From positions 12,819,501 to 12,883,500 of the forward strand of contig JAYKKT010000061.1 of NCBI GenBank assembly GCA_036023115.1: a DNA stretch of 64,000 bases, read 5' to 3'. The DNA is from Brasenia schreberi. Its lineage: Eukaryota > Streptophyta > Magnoliopsida > Nymphaeales > Cabombaceae. This document shows, in pieces, positions 38,655-50,979 of this stretch. Position numbers and translations under genes: made by a program. How positions within the stretch are numbered: position 1 is the first letter of the stretch; each line of letters opens with the position of its first letter. The notes below the pieces were generated by a model. It had not been told where the DNA came from and searched no databases. It was given only the letters and a program-made list of their open reading frames with translations.

Positions 38655-39290
38655 GGAATCGGCATGTCTGTAGTGAAAGCCAAGTTTTAGTTAAGTTTTG
38701 ATGTGTCTATTTTGGAGAAATGCCATCACTAACCCAAGTTACTAAGTGATCACTGACACTATCAGTTTACAGTCAGCTAAGACTCAGTACATGGATTGGC
38801 CTTGGACGATTCCATGATGGACTCATTGAATCTTTGCAACAACATGAATCATCACTAGAGATGAAGAAATCAAGGAAACCTTTTGCTGAATATGGGACAC
38901 ATTTGTATTCTCTGAAACAATTGTTAATTGTATATATTTTAAATATTATAGTATTATGAAATGTAAGTAAATTCATGTAAAAAAAGAAAAGAACTATTCT
39001 GTAAGTAAGTGAAATATTCTTTCAATTGTACAATTCGAAGGTATACGAATCTAGTGAAATGCATGGTATGGGATATGTGTTCGTGGAAATTATGGTGTGA
39101 TTGGATGTGAAGGGAAAGACCTAAGTTTTTCGCATAATGGAGAGTAGAGTCCGTTGATTCCCAAGACACTCAATTTCGTACTTTTTGGTTTCTTCCTCTT
39201 GATAGAGTGGTTAGTTGTTGAAATTTTAATCACCAATAATTTTATTTTTCTACTTCCTTTTGTTATTAGCTTTCTTCACCTTTTATGAAT
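38655..39290 (+). repeat. Module Q copy 1
   Basis: Recurs at 48400-49060 with the same order of motifs (AGTTTTAGTTAAGTTTTGATG, GACTCAGTACATGGA, GTGGAAATTATGG). Non-coding. Confidence 0.8.
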
Positions 39291-39484
39291 GTTATTTATG
39301 CACATATATCAATGTGTGTATTTTTCTTTTTACAACTAGAAGCTGAAGCAATGCAATTTGTAGTAGTCAAACTCCTGCATACATAAAGGACACAAGAGTG
39401 CCCTTTCTATGTGCATACATGTATATATATATATACTACATGTGTTTGTGTTTCCTTTTAGTGGTTGGTGCCCATGTTATTTTG

Positions 39485-39639
39485 AGTTTAACCTACTCAG
39501 TACGAAATATTTTAGAATAAAAAAGAAGAATCTTTCATAGTATTTTTTTATTAAAAAAAGCTTAAAGTAAGATGCTTAGAGATATTTTTTAGAGAACCTT
39601 AGAAATAGTATTATTCTATTGACATATATCATTTTTATC

Positions 39640-39675
<36 letters not shown>

Positions 39676-39686
39676 ATGTGTGTGTG

Positions 39687-39717
<31 letters not shown>

Positions 39718-40690
39718 AGGATAGTGTACAAACATGTGTGAGGATTCATGAAGAAATGATGGATTAACGATAAACTTTAAGTGTACATTATTTTCCTTAG
39801 TTATTAAAGAGTTAACAAAGCATATTCAAGATAAAATATGTTGGTGTATGTTAGTGATGGATGACATTATGCTAATAGATAATTTTAAGGAAAAAGTTAA
39901 CAAAAAATTCAAAACATATAGAAAAACATTATAAAATAAAATTTTTTGACTTAGTAGAACAAAGATAGAATATTTGATATTGGAGTTTATGATTTGGTTA
40001 CTATAGAGAGCATTAAAATTAAGATCGGCACACATTGCATCCCAAAAAGGAAAGTGTGAAGCACCAAAGGTAAATTTTGTAGAGGAACGAAAAAATGATG
40101 GAGATATCACATATAAAATTAGTGCAAATTGGTTAAAATGTTGTGTGCATCAATAATTTTATGTGACAAGTATATACCAATAAAGTTGAATGAAAAATAT
40201 TATAAACCAATAATTAGATCCATTATTTTACTTGATGTTGAGTGGATGGTGAATCGTCAACATGTGCAAAAGATGTTTGTACTAAAAATGAAGAGGTTGT
40301 GATAGATGGATAATCATCAAAGGAAAGACCATATTTTGAATTAGGTTATGAGAGATACATTAAGAGTGACATCAATAGATGATAAAATGGGGAAGAATCC
40401 TTGAAAGTGGTTTCAACGTGTGGAAAGGCAATCAAAGAAGGTTATGGTAAGAAGGTATGAGTAACTAGATAGGAAATATATTAAAAGAGGAAGAGAAAGA
40501 CTAGAAAAACGTATAAAGCAAACAATAAAGAGTGATCCTTCTTCTTTTGAGTTAACTATTAGAAAAATGTTTAAAGCAAACAATGAAGAGTGATCCATCT
40601 TCTTTTGAGTTAACTATTAGCATCACACTGGATCAAACCTTATAAATACAATGAATCCATTTAGACGACCTATGTAATATGAGAAAGAGC
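39485..40690 (+). mobile_element. Old RTE LINE remnant 2
   Basis: Same truncated RTE as remnant 1, with a (TA)n/(TG)n microsatellite inserted or expanded near 39.64-39.72 kb. A ~60-base 3' segment is repeated in tandem near 40.50-40.62 kb. No coding capacity. Confidence 0.8.
39640..39718. repeat. Compound (AT)n/(GT)n microsatellite
   Basis: Alternating TA and TG dinucleotide blocks inside old RTE remnant 2. Confidence 0.95.
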
Positions 40691-41106
40691 CCATAGTTTT
40701 TGTAACATAGTTCAAAATGTGACTTCTTCTTTCAATCATATCGAGGAAGAGGCTTCCTCTATAATCAAAGATATTACATTCAACAATTTTCAACAATCAA
40801 TATTTTTAAAAATTTAAGCCTTGACCCCTTGTAGCACGACTTCGTTGATTTATGCATGTGAGCTTTCTCATTTCCATTTTCTTTTGAAGCACAACCCATC
40901 GTATCTCTATATTTAATTCTTAAAAACATCACTCCAAACTGAAAAGACAAATGAAAAATATATTATTGGATGATCAAGCTATAGACTGCTCTAGTAAAAT
41001 CCAATCGCCATCCCAAAGGTATTATCAATTACTCTTGTTGGCATCGTCATGTCTATAGATCTAAATGCCCTAGTTGAGGCAGTTTGTATAGTGGGTATCA
41101 TCTCAA

Positions 41107-43530
41107 TCATTGTCGAGTATCGTGCAAAGGTGACAAACACCTGGCCCATTCCTGAAGAATCTCCATATCACAATGCACTGTGATTTTATCATCTGGCTCC
41201 TCTAGCAAATGTTTCTGAATTTCTCTCAGCCTTGTGGAGACATCCTGATCATTTGAAGCAAGTTGATTTGTATTTGAGCATTCTGTAAGGTGAGAACTCT
41301 TAGGCCAAGATCCTTCGAAGTATGAACCTACAACATCAGCAGAACCACCATCATATTGCTCACAAGTTTGTTTTTGTTTCTTTGTTGGTGGCAGTGGTAC
41401 TTCATCTAAGGTTTGACCAATTCCGTTTGCATCATCATTGTTGAGCACCTTTTCAGTTCCTTTTAGGATATAACTATAATTTGCATTTTCTTCCTTTTTG
41501 GCATTACCTACTTGCATCAACTTTTCAGTATCTTCTGATAACAAACTAATATCTCGATCAGGTTTTCCCTCAATGGTATCGTACTCTTGTGGCGACCATT
41601 TGATTTCATGAGAACTTGATCCTTCATCATTTGATTTTCTTTGAGTTGATTGCTTCAGCTTTTGTTTCCGTGGCTCTTCTGATTCAGTCGTTCTATATAT
41701 CTTACATATAACAATTTCTTCAAGCTGCATTGAATTTATTTGAATATCAAGAAAGCTACTAAAAGAAATGTAGACCTTTGACAAGGATAGACCTTAAGTT
41801 TAAAGAAGCTTGTGAAAACAAATGTGAACCATTACAATTATATGCTTCAAGCCAAAAAAATTAATTAGAGACAATTCTCGCCGACATCTATGAACTTTTT
41901 CATGGATACAAGGAAAAGCTAAAATATTTCAAATGTATTGGTAGTTTAAATGTACCTCAATATGGTTTTATATTATATCATTATCATATTATATTACATT
42001 ATATTATATTGTATTATATTGTTTGTGCATATATATACAAATATTTATACACTACACACATGTAGAGAAATATGTGTGTGTAATACATATAAAAATACAA
42101 GTATGTATATGCAAACAATTTGAAGTGCTGGTTCTTAGTGTCACTACTGCATAATTCGATATTTTAGAAGCCATAAAGCATTATAATAATAATGAAAACA
42201 TCTTTTACATATTTAGGAGTTTGATAGAGATGATTTTCATAATAGTGACCACGATAGAATCTAGGTTCTATAGGGAAAATAGGAAATACTTAGTAACAAA
42301 AAGGCATTTAATTCATAGAGCACTAGTATACATATGGTTTTCTCGATAATTTTTTCAGACTGGTTTTAATAGAACAAAACTCTTAGCGAATTCCTGCTAA
42401 AAGCTTACCGTCTTGTGACGTCCATCGACATTGTGCTTCTCATTATTCTTCCTAATTGTTGAATTTTTCTTAGTCTTCTTGAGGGGACTGTGAGAATCTT
42501 GTAAGCAATATTCAATCATTTTCCAACTTGTTCTTTTTCTTTGTCGGTAAGTTCCTCTATAATAATCCAGTATCCTTTTCTCCCCAATCTTATCATCGGG
42601 GTTGTCCTTATCAAAGATGCATATCCTTTTCGAAATTGCCTTCCAGAAGCCGAGGCTGGCTGATCTACTTGGGCGGTTCCCATTAGTATACTTTCTTTCA
42701 GTGGAGCTGAAGAAGTAATAAGCATCACCAACGCAAATACCATTATCTGATATCATGAAAAGCTAAAAATAATTAGAAAGAGTTAATGGGGATCAAAATA
42801 GTTGAAAGAATTCCAACTACATGAGATAGAGAGGACTAACCGCAGAGATCCTTGGGATCGGATGAATATACATTTACCGTAGAGATCAAGTCATTAGCCG
42901 AATTGTTATCCGGGTTTTGTTTCTTCGGTATTAAGTAGTGAGTGATCACTTCATGATCAGTGGGGTCAAACTTCATTCCTACTTTCCACCAGTTGGGATG
43001 TTTGATCGAGCTTGCCATTGATGTTGGGTGGAAAGATCCTGTGAGCAAACTTACATTAGGTTAGCTTGAACCTCAACTTCTAAGTTTTATGTGTCACAAC
43101 CTGAATCAGTATTTGGACATTCCCAAAAAAATATGGGTACACCTATAATCTCAAATAAGATGACAGAGTCATATTATCACAGAACTTTATCTTTCGGATT
43201 CGGGAGTTTCGCCTCAAAATTCCACGACTTTCATGGAGTTCTATAACCAAAGAGGCCCTAATTCCCCGAGTTATAAAAGTTCCACAATGGAATATGGACA
43301 TTCCAGTGACCTATCAATACTTGTTCAACATGATTCAAACTCTAACGCATGGCGTGCAGATGGACGAGATACATATGGGTGCCAGTTGATGTTGGTTTTG
43401 TACTGCTGAAGCTTCTAAGCAATTCAACGTATTAGGGTCATACTCGTAGCTGCTTCCAAAATTTACCTTCTATGTTTTTCATGCCAGCCAACTTTATGCC
43501 CCAACTTAGTGGGTAGAGCGTATCATCCAT
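41107..43530 (-). CDS. NAC-domain transcription factor, divergent
   Basis: The minus-strand exons are 43467-43530 (coding part), 42841-43038, 42409-42746 and 41107-41724. Phases agree and donors are GTAAAT, GTTAGT and GTAAGC. The product is 405 residues, or 377 from a second in-frame ATG at 43018. NAC subdomains appear in order: A (VGMKFDPTDHEVITHYL), B (DPKDLC), C (YYFFSSTERKYTNGNRPSR, GFWKA), D (IGEKRILDYYRGTYRQRKR, SWKMIEYCL) and E (IVICKIY). NAC proteins bind DNA as dimers and control development and stress responses. The last ~200 residues form the variable regulatory tail; PPTKKQKQ could be a nuclear signal. Compared with common NACs the A motif has WWKVGMKFDPTD in place of PPGFRFHPTD, and the C motif lacks the usual TG after WKA. 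It may be expressed or recently silenced; the frames are free of stops. Confidence 0.72.
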
Positions 43531-43532
43531 GT

Positions 43533-43800
43533 CTGAAATACGACACAAAAAGTCGATTGATTGAGAAAGAAGAGAAATGCTTCCTCTGTTCAGAAAGGAC
43601 ATAGAATTCGTATATTTTCGCAACCTCACGAGAGATTGGTAGTTTCAGGAAAAGCTGTGTGTGTGTGTGTGCGAGAGAGAGAGAGATTCCGACCGAAAAA
43701 CATGCATTCGTATTTGCCCCAACAGAACTCTCAGTCGCGTCCATGTTGAAGAAACAGTCCTGCCGAGAAGAACCCAAATTTTCTAGGCTTCTTGAAAGTT
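43533..43800 (-). other. Possible leader exon of the NAC gene
   Basis: Upstream of the first coding exon an in-frame ATG (MDATESSVGANT..., near 43743) runs to a GTGAGG donor near 43632, with TTTCAG at 43533 as acceptor. The NAC2 pseudogene has GTAAGG at the same place, which supports the splice site. A CT/CA microsatellite inside suggests 5' untranslated leader rather than coding. Confidence 0.4.
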
Positions 43801-43899
43801 CGAGAATCGAAGGAAATGAACGGTATTCCGAATACAGAAAAATTAGAACCAACTGTAGGCGTCAGAAAACGATAAATGAATGCAAATTTTCCCAATAAT

Positions 43900-44400
43900 G
43901 CAAACAAATTCTTGAGTCTCTCCCCTATTTATGGGACTTCAGACGAATCCTAGTTAACGTAGGAAAAGGATTGTAATCAGGCAATCTGCACTTCCTCCAC
44001 CTGCTCTTGTTGTTGGCTTAATCGTGATCGTTCAAACGGTATGGTGATTCTAGGAATCTTCCCCATGTCAACCCTATATCATTTTCTTTCTTTATTATTT
44101 GTTATTTTTCAACTATTAAGAAATTGGACATGCTCTTGCTTACCGGGTTCTCGCGTAGAGAGAGAGAGAGTGGTGATGGGTTAGGGTTGCAGAGAATAAG
44201 GATTAATTATATGCGGTTTCCATCCAGTTTGTATCCACCATGTTTGCATCGTTCAAATTCTCCTCCTCTCTCTCTATATATATAATAGAGAGAGAAAGAT
44301 GCATCATCCAAACATCTGACGGTACATGCTCTTGCTTTTTTGAGTACATAAATGTCATTTAGATAGTTATAATTGGTCTTTTGCTGTGTCATCTTTTTAG
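43900..44400. other. Gap upstream of NAC gene
   Basis: Likely holds the promoter of the minus-strand NAC gene. GA microsatellites lie at 44156-44170 and near 44.29 kb. No other gene is seen. Confidence 0.35.
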
Positions 44401-44401
44401 C

Positions 44402-44473
44402 TGTGGGATCTTTTGCTGCTCCAAAGAAGAGTACATCGAGTATATGAAGAGGCAAAGCCTCCCTCATAACTGA
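44402..44473 (+). pseudogene. Peptide-gene 3' coding end, copy C
   Basis: It reads CGIFCCSKEEYIEYMKRQ, then SLPHN and a TGA stop, in frame and undamaged. The 5' part is gone: the copy starts right after a TTTTTAG that looks like an acceptor but is not the original one. The intact tail in this copy shows that the tail of copies A and B decayed later. Confidence 0.82.
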
Positions 44474-44879
44474 AGCATTCATAATTGGTCTTGCTTTAAC
44501 ATTAGTGTATGTTTGATGGAGAATAAATTTGTGATCCTCATGCCCCCTGTTATCATGCGTATACCTAGTGTTCGTCTTGATCATGTCATTCGTGTACTAT
44601 GCAACCAAAAGTTCCCTATGGTGTGCCTTATTGTGTTTGGACTCTTAACAATTAAAGCTCATTGCTTTTTTCTTACGGTTTTTTCCTGTCATCAGAGAAA
44701 AGCGAAGCCGTAGTGCCAATTTCTTAATAACAATCAAGTTATCGAGGTAGTTTGACAAGTAATGGTGATGGTTAAAAGAAAGCAGTTGTAGTATGGGTTA
44801 TAACTTTTGACATTGTCGACGATTGGCGTTACTGGTTTAGATTCTGTTGAAATGGTTCGTTGGCGACTTCTATTTAGTC
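44474..44879 (+). repeat. Near flank of peptide copy C
   Basis: Partly alignable with 25306-25440 (CATTAGTGTATGTTTG against ATGTATGTTTGGTGCTG), then diverged. No gene. Confidence 0.45.
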
Positions 44880-46390
44880 AAAGAACTGGTTCAACAGTCG
44901 CAAGAGACCATTGACAGCAGTTTCAAAGCATGACGACTGAGTTGCCCGTAGCGGTCGGCTTATATAAGTTGTCCATAGCAATTGGGGTTATGGATTTTAA
45001 GTTCATGGGGGGTAGTATGGGATCCGTAGTAGGCGAGAAAATAACCCGTTTAATCGAGTATGCTACTGATAGATCTCTCCCAGTTATTATGGTGTGTGCT
45101 TCTGGAGGAGCGCTGCCTATTACCAGTTCTTCCCCATTAGTTGAGACCATTCATTCAGATTATTCATAGGGGTAAACCGATGAGTTCAGATGCGTTTTGC
45201 AGCTTTGCTCAGAGTTCTAATGGATTGTAGTTATGAAAAAGTCTGGTAAAAAAGGTCAAGATCTTTTGAGAACCTCTTGTGAGTCCTGTGAGGCCAACTT
45301 AATTTCACCGTGCATGTTGCAACTATGTTTTTGTCACATCATTCAGCTTAGAAGGATTCGGCATGATCATTCTGGTATAATTTTTTTACCTTGTGTGAAG
45401 TTTTTCCCAATTTCAGTTCCTGCTATATAAACACGAACTTAACACTAACATTGTGAATGAAACAATGGCCAAACTTGATTTTGACCTTTAAAAGTTGACT
45501 TTGATCAATGGAAGTTTGCTTAATCCATATGAGCTGTCTGTCGGGTTTGACACAAGGAGTCACCACATATCTGCCATGGCAAAGTTAATAAAGATTCACC
45601 ATCGTTAAATGTCTAATGCGACTATCTAGGCTTCATTTTGTTGGGCAAGTTTTGATAGAAACTAATATATAGTGGCTCACAGATCCTTTTATGAAAAGGT
45701 CTTATTGGTTCTTCTTCTTTGTTCTCACTTTCCTATTCCTTTAATTTGTCAACATACATTAACCTCATCAGTAAGTAGTAGCTCTAATGAGACATATAAG
45801 GAAGATAGGTCAATCAATTTTTTTATGGTTCGACTTGTGTGTCGAGCATGGTTGTGTAATGTCGTTTTCTTTCCCTCGAGTCTATCAGTTATTTGGATCA
45901 TCTCATTTCGAAAAATAAAGATTGAGAGACCATTCTAGTTTTGCATTATAGAGAATGTTTACAAATAAGGAACAACTATCTATGGCATTTACAATAAAAG
46001 TTGACAGTATTCACCGTTTATGGTCTAATCGAAAGGTCTAGGTCCAAATTCTATAGATTCACTTGATGTTAAAGAACTGAAACAAGTATCCAGAGATAAC
46101 CTTCCCTATGCAATGTGATGAAAATCACGCAACAAATACAGAAAAAGGAACGAAAAAGAAGATAAATGAAAGAATCAAGATTGACAACAAATTAAAAGTG
46201 AAACAAGAACAATTTAGTTGGAGACTTATTGAGAAAAATTGATAGATAAGCTATATATTTTTCTTTATAGCTTTCCAACTAAATTTATACGACCTTTATC
46301 TTGTAACATTTTTCATTTGTTGTAAAACGTTATGCTTTCATTATCTTTTGTTGTCAAATTTGATTTTCATTGCTCCACTGAAATTGGATG
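44880..46390 (+). repeat. Downstream flank of peptide copy C
   Basis: Matches 25430-26520 downstream of copy A (CGCAAGAGACCATTGACA, CAAGATCTTTTGAGA, GACTTGATTTTGACC-like motifs), and its right end matches 31430-31490. This copy alone contains the accD-like patch. Confidence 0.75.
44974..45112 (+). pseudogene. accD: Plastid accD-like fragment
   Basis: About 46 codons read [16 protein letters not shown], then [13 protein letters not shown] and [10 protein letters not shown]. This is the highly conserved core of the acetyl-CoA carboxylase carboxyltransferase beta subunit, which plants encode in the plastid. It stops at the SGGA motif where the family continues with RMQEG. Both ends lie inside the duplicated flank of the peptide gene, so it is a small organelle-DNA insertion (NUPT), not a gene. 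Confidence 0.75.
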
Positions 46391-46483
46391 AAGGTTGATG
46401 CTGCAGTACAGCTTGAGGATGTAAACTGGATACAAATGCATCCTCCACGTAGATCTCATTAAGATAGGATCGGCATCTAACGG

Positions 46484-46615
<132 letters not shown>

Positions 46616-48020
46616 CCCTCGCGAGATCCCCCCGTCTCTCCAAATGTTGAGAGGAAGACTAAAGTATAAAATTACAACCATGACTGAGGACACAAACCAA
46701 TTCTTCCTATTAGATTTTGAGGTTCAAGAAAAAAGATGTTCAACACATCACAAAATGATCTTTTCCAACATAAGTACCGGAAACAACAATATCTATCATC
46801 AGAATATGTTTAACCTCCCCAAGAAAGTGACTTTAAGCAACATCAGAGTACCAACAATAATAAGTGGCAACTATTCTCCCATGAACAAATGAAATAAATC
46901 AACTATCTACAATTTTCATCAAGGAGGGAAAAATAAGGTTGCCCTTATTAAAACTGAAGATCTAAAAAAAACTTAAAAGGAATATGCACAAAACTGGTGC
47001 AAGTATGTGCACTAGTGTATAGCTACGTGTGTGCGATTGTACACTATGTGCACCTTGTGTGTAGTGTTTCAACCAATTTGTTCACAAGATAAGCATAAGT
47101 TTTAACCTAGAATAGCCAAATGAATCAGTAGACCTAAGGGTTCTATTGGACGTGTAAAAACAAAATTGTGTACATATTTTGGTTCTCCAAAACCTTGATT
47201 CACAATAACTTTTTTAAAAGAAATGATCAAACTAGAAATATGGTTTTAGGACCTAATTTTGATTGTAACAAATGTGCATGGGCATATGTGGGTTATTTTT
47301 CACAAAGAGCCTTTCATTCCATCGGATAAGGGTAAACCTTTGCATGAACAATTTATTTTTCGATTTTAAATCATAAATTCCTACATACTTAAAAAGGAGG
47401 TTGCATGTTGTTTGACTTTTCTGAAGGTATTGTAGGATTAATTTGGGTCTTCAAAAGTGTAGCTTGGATTTCTAAATAGGGATAGGTTTGATGGAGATGG
47501 CTAGAATTTCTAATTTTAGTTACCAAAACCACATTTGCATCTTAGATAAATCTATGTAAGTTTTTAACTGCAGGTTATGGTTGTTTGATTAGATAACTAA
47601 TGGACAAAGGGGAATTCAACGAGGTCGGGCATCCATCCCCTCCCCCCCAAATTCTAAAGTTCAAAAGAAAAGATGTAGTTTTACAGTGAGCTTGAAACAT
47701 ACTTTGGCCTGGCCCTAAAATGCTTCGCTATTTTCCCCACCCTACAAGAATTTCAAGATCCGCCACTGTCTTCATTCAGTATCTAATAACCATGCTTCTG
47801 CTAACTGGCCATTGTTGGATGGGGCCGGAGTAGGTCAAGGTACCAACGCTGGCATCATCATAGGGCTTGAATGGCTTACCTATGGGGTAACCGAGCCACA
47901 ACCACAAATCTCAAGATAACAGTATAATGGATAAGAGACTAGGTATCATAAAAAGACATTCAGTTAAAGGTTATTATATATAGATCTCCTAATAAGTCAT
48001 GGAAACAATTAGTCGTACTC

Positions 48021-48037
48021 ACTCACAAATTCTATAG
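48021..48037. other. Empty target site for short RTE element
   Basis: One copy of the 17-base target, with continuous flank on both sides. In copies 1 and 3 the same site is split by the element with the target duplicated. Confidence 0.85.
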
Positions 48038-48399
48038 ATTTTGCATGGTTTAACCAAATGGAAATGATAAGTCAAAAGTGCATGGATTAGCCTTGAATCA
48101 GTTTTCATGAGGACCTTTGGAAACATGCCAAGAAGCACAACAATACCAATGGTGATCAAACTTAAAATTGTTGTGGCTAAGCACTTTCAAGCAGTCGTCT
48201 GTCAAGAAATATTTCAAAGGTGATCAGGTGAATAGCCTATACAACTGGTTAATTTCTTAAAGCTTGCAACCACCCAACCCTTCAAGAAGTATGTATGAGA
48301 GATGTCGGAGATGGGAATCATAGTCAGAAATCACAAGAGATAATTTGTGAATGCTGTTTTGAAGCTAGTCTCCATGTAGTGTAGGCGAAGTTTTAGTTA

Positions 48400-49060
48400 A
48401 GTTTTGATGTATATATTTTGGAGTCATGCCATCACATGGACGTATTTTTTGGAGTCATGTCCATTATGCAACCCGTGTTCGTAACTGATCGATGACACTG
48501 TAAGTTTACGCTGAGCTGAGACTCAGTACATGGACTGGCCGTGGACAGTTTGCATAATGGACGTATTAAATATTTGCAACAACATGAAACATCACTAAAG
48601 ATGAAGAAATCTGGGAACCTTTTGTTGAATATGGGGGCATATTTGTATTCTCTGAAATTGTTGTTAATTGTATTCATTTTAAATATTGATATTATGAAGT
48701 TTAAGTAGATTCACGTAACAAAAGAAAAAAACTATTCTTTAATTAATTGAAATATTTTTTTCAATTGTTTGTACAATTGGAAGGTATATTAGTCTAGTGC
48801 TCGGTTGATCTAGCATGGCTTATGTCCAAAGAATATTCAAGGTTGTCACATAAGTTAGTGCTTGGACTGATTTAGTGAAATGCAAGGTTTGGGATATGCG
48901 CTTGTGGAAATTATGGCAAGATCGGAGGTGAAAGAAAGACCCTAGGTTTTTCCACAATGGAGAATAGAGTGTTCTCAATTTCTTGCTTTTTGGTTTCCCC
49001 CTCCTGATAGGGCAGTTACTCGTTGAATGTTTAATCACTAATAATTTTCTTTTAATACTT
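48400..49060 (+). repeat. Module Q copy 2
   Basis: Match to 38655-39290. Non-coding. Confidence 0.8.
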
Positions 49061-49605
49061 CCTTAGTATGAAACATTTTAGAGTAAAGATGAAGAATCTT
49101 CTCACAGTATTTATTGATTAGAAAAAGTTTTGAGTAGAGGATATTCTTTAGAGAACTTTGAAAAAAAGTTATCCCACTAACCTATATCAATCTTATCCTA
49201 CAAATGTAGGATAGTAAACAAACATGTGTGAGGATTCCCAAATGAAAGATGGATTAAAGATCAACTTTAAGTTTATATTATTTTTCTTGGTTATTAAGAA
49301 GTTAACAAAGTATATTCAAGATAAAAATTGTTGGTGTATGTTAGTGATGGATAACACTATGCTAATAGATAATTGTAAGGAAAAAATTAACTAAAGATTC
49401 AAACTATATAGAAAAACATTATAAATAAAGTTTTTGACTTAGTGGAACAAATATAGAATATATGGCATTTGAGTTTATTATTTGGTCAAAACATAGCGCA
49501 TTAGAACTACTATTTTACTTGATGTTGAGTGTTGGATAATGAATCATCAACATGTACAAAAGATGTTTATAATAAAAGCGAAGAGGTTACACCTACATAT
49601 GAATG
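49060..49605 (+). mobile_element. Old RTE LINE remnant 3
   Basis: Same shared deletions as remnants 1 and 2, with an extra internal loss near 49.50 kb that joins the middle of the element to the motif AATCATCAACATGTACAAAAG. Confidence 0.75.
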
Positions 49606-49878
49606 ATAGTATACAGACATGTGTGAGGATTCACAATGGAATGATGGATTAAGGATCAACTTTAAATCTATATTATTTTTCTTGGTTATTAACAAGTTAA
49701 CAAAACATATTCAAGATAAAATAGGTTTGTGTATGTTAGTGATGGATGCCGTTAAGCTAATGGATAAGTATAACGAAAATATTATAAAAAATAGGAATTA
49801 TAGAGAAAAACATTATAAACTAAAAGTGTTTGACTTAATAGAACAAAGATAGAATATTATATTTGATTTTATCATTTG
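49606..49878 (+). mobile_element. Old RTE LINE remnant 4, left part
   Basis: The remnant is interrupted by the younger LINE. Its right part continues at 53143. Joining the two sides gives the same order as remnant 2. Confidence 0.8.
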
Positions 49879-49898
49879 TTACTACAAAATATATTAAA
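49879..49898. repeat. Target-site duplication of the LINE, left
   Basis: Twenty bases matching 53123-53142 with two adjacent mismatches. This is a typical length for target-primed reverse transcription. Confidence 0.88.
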
Positions 49899-50209
49899 CT
49901 CCGCCCATGTAAGGGATCACCCTTGCATTGCCAGTCCCAAGCCCGGATAAAGGAGGAAGGTCGCGTTAGGCTTCCGACAACCAGCGTAAAACTTCGTCGG
50001 ATTTTTACAACATGGATTACAAAAATTATGAGCATTGCTTTAGGGCGTCTCCGCCTAGTGACGTGCTGCAGAGCCTGAATGCAGTAAGAAGCAAGCAAGG
50101 GCCACTACATTTTGGACGGGTGTGGGTAAAGAAGTTAGTCCCGCTACATTGCCGCTCGAATGTAGTGAAAATTTTTCAGAGAGGGTCTACGCATTTTGAT
50201 TATGAATAG

Positions 50210-50827
50210 ATGCGAGGGGTAAGGAAGCTAGTCCTAGATAATAAGATTCGTATTGGTTTTTGGAATATCGGAACATTATCGGGTAAGCTAATGGAGGTGG
50301 TAGATACTATGATTCGGAGAAAGATTCATATTCTATGTTTACAAGAGACAAAATGGGTTGGAGAAAAAGCAAAGGAGATAGAGGATACAGGTTTTAAATT
50401 ATGGTACTCAGGTAAAGAAAAGGCTCGAAACGGAGTTGGTATTATCATAAATAAAGATTTAAAGGAGAGTGTAGTAGACATACAACGATATGGTGACCGA
50501 ATCATGACGTTGAAATTAGTGTTAGGAGCAGAGGTTTTGAATATAGTTTGTGCTTACGCACCCCAAGTAGGACTAGAAGATAGTATAAAGACGGTTTTTT
50601 GGGAAGAGTTAGATAAGGTGTTTCAAAAGATTCCACAAAGGGAGATGATTTGTTTAGGAGGAGATTTAAATGGACATGTCGATAAAGAGGCATTAGGATA
50701 TCAAGGTATTCATGAAAACTTTGGTTTTGGGGATATAAACGAGGAAGGTAGGGAGATTTTAAATTTTGCTATGTCATTTGATCTCTTTATAGTCAATACA
50801 ATCTTCAAAAATGAGATGAACATTTAA
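50210..50827 (+). pseudogene. LINE endonuclease domain
   Basis: AP-type endonuclease motifs are present: IRIGFWNIGTLSGK at the start, ILCLQETKWVG with the catalytic Glu, and ICLGGDLNGHVD with the Asp and Asn. The frame stops after 205 residues, where a frameshift separates it from the SQTQIDYF motif just downstream. This domain nicks the target DNA to prime copying. Confidence 0.88.
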
Positions 50828-50979
50828 TTACTTATAAGAGTGGCTTATCACAAACACAAATTGATTACTTTATTTGTAGAAAAAAAGATAGAGTGTGTTG
50901 TAAAGATTGTAAGGTAATTCCAAGAGAAAGCTTAACCACCCAACATCGACTTTTAGTTATAGATTTATAAATAAAAAAA

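Noticed and set aside
39640..39720. CRISPR-like or satellite array
   Set aside because: Simple dinucleotide repeats without spacers; the window is plant nuclear DNA.
44930..45169. Functional accD gene
   Set aside because: Only ~46 codons of the core are present, ends fall in unrelated flank, and the family needs several hundred residues.
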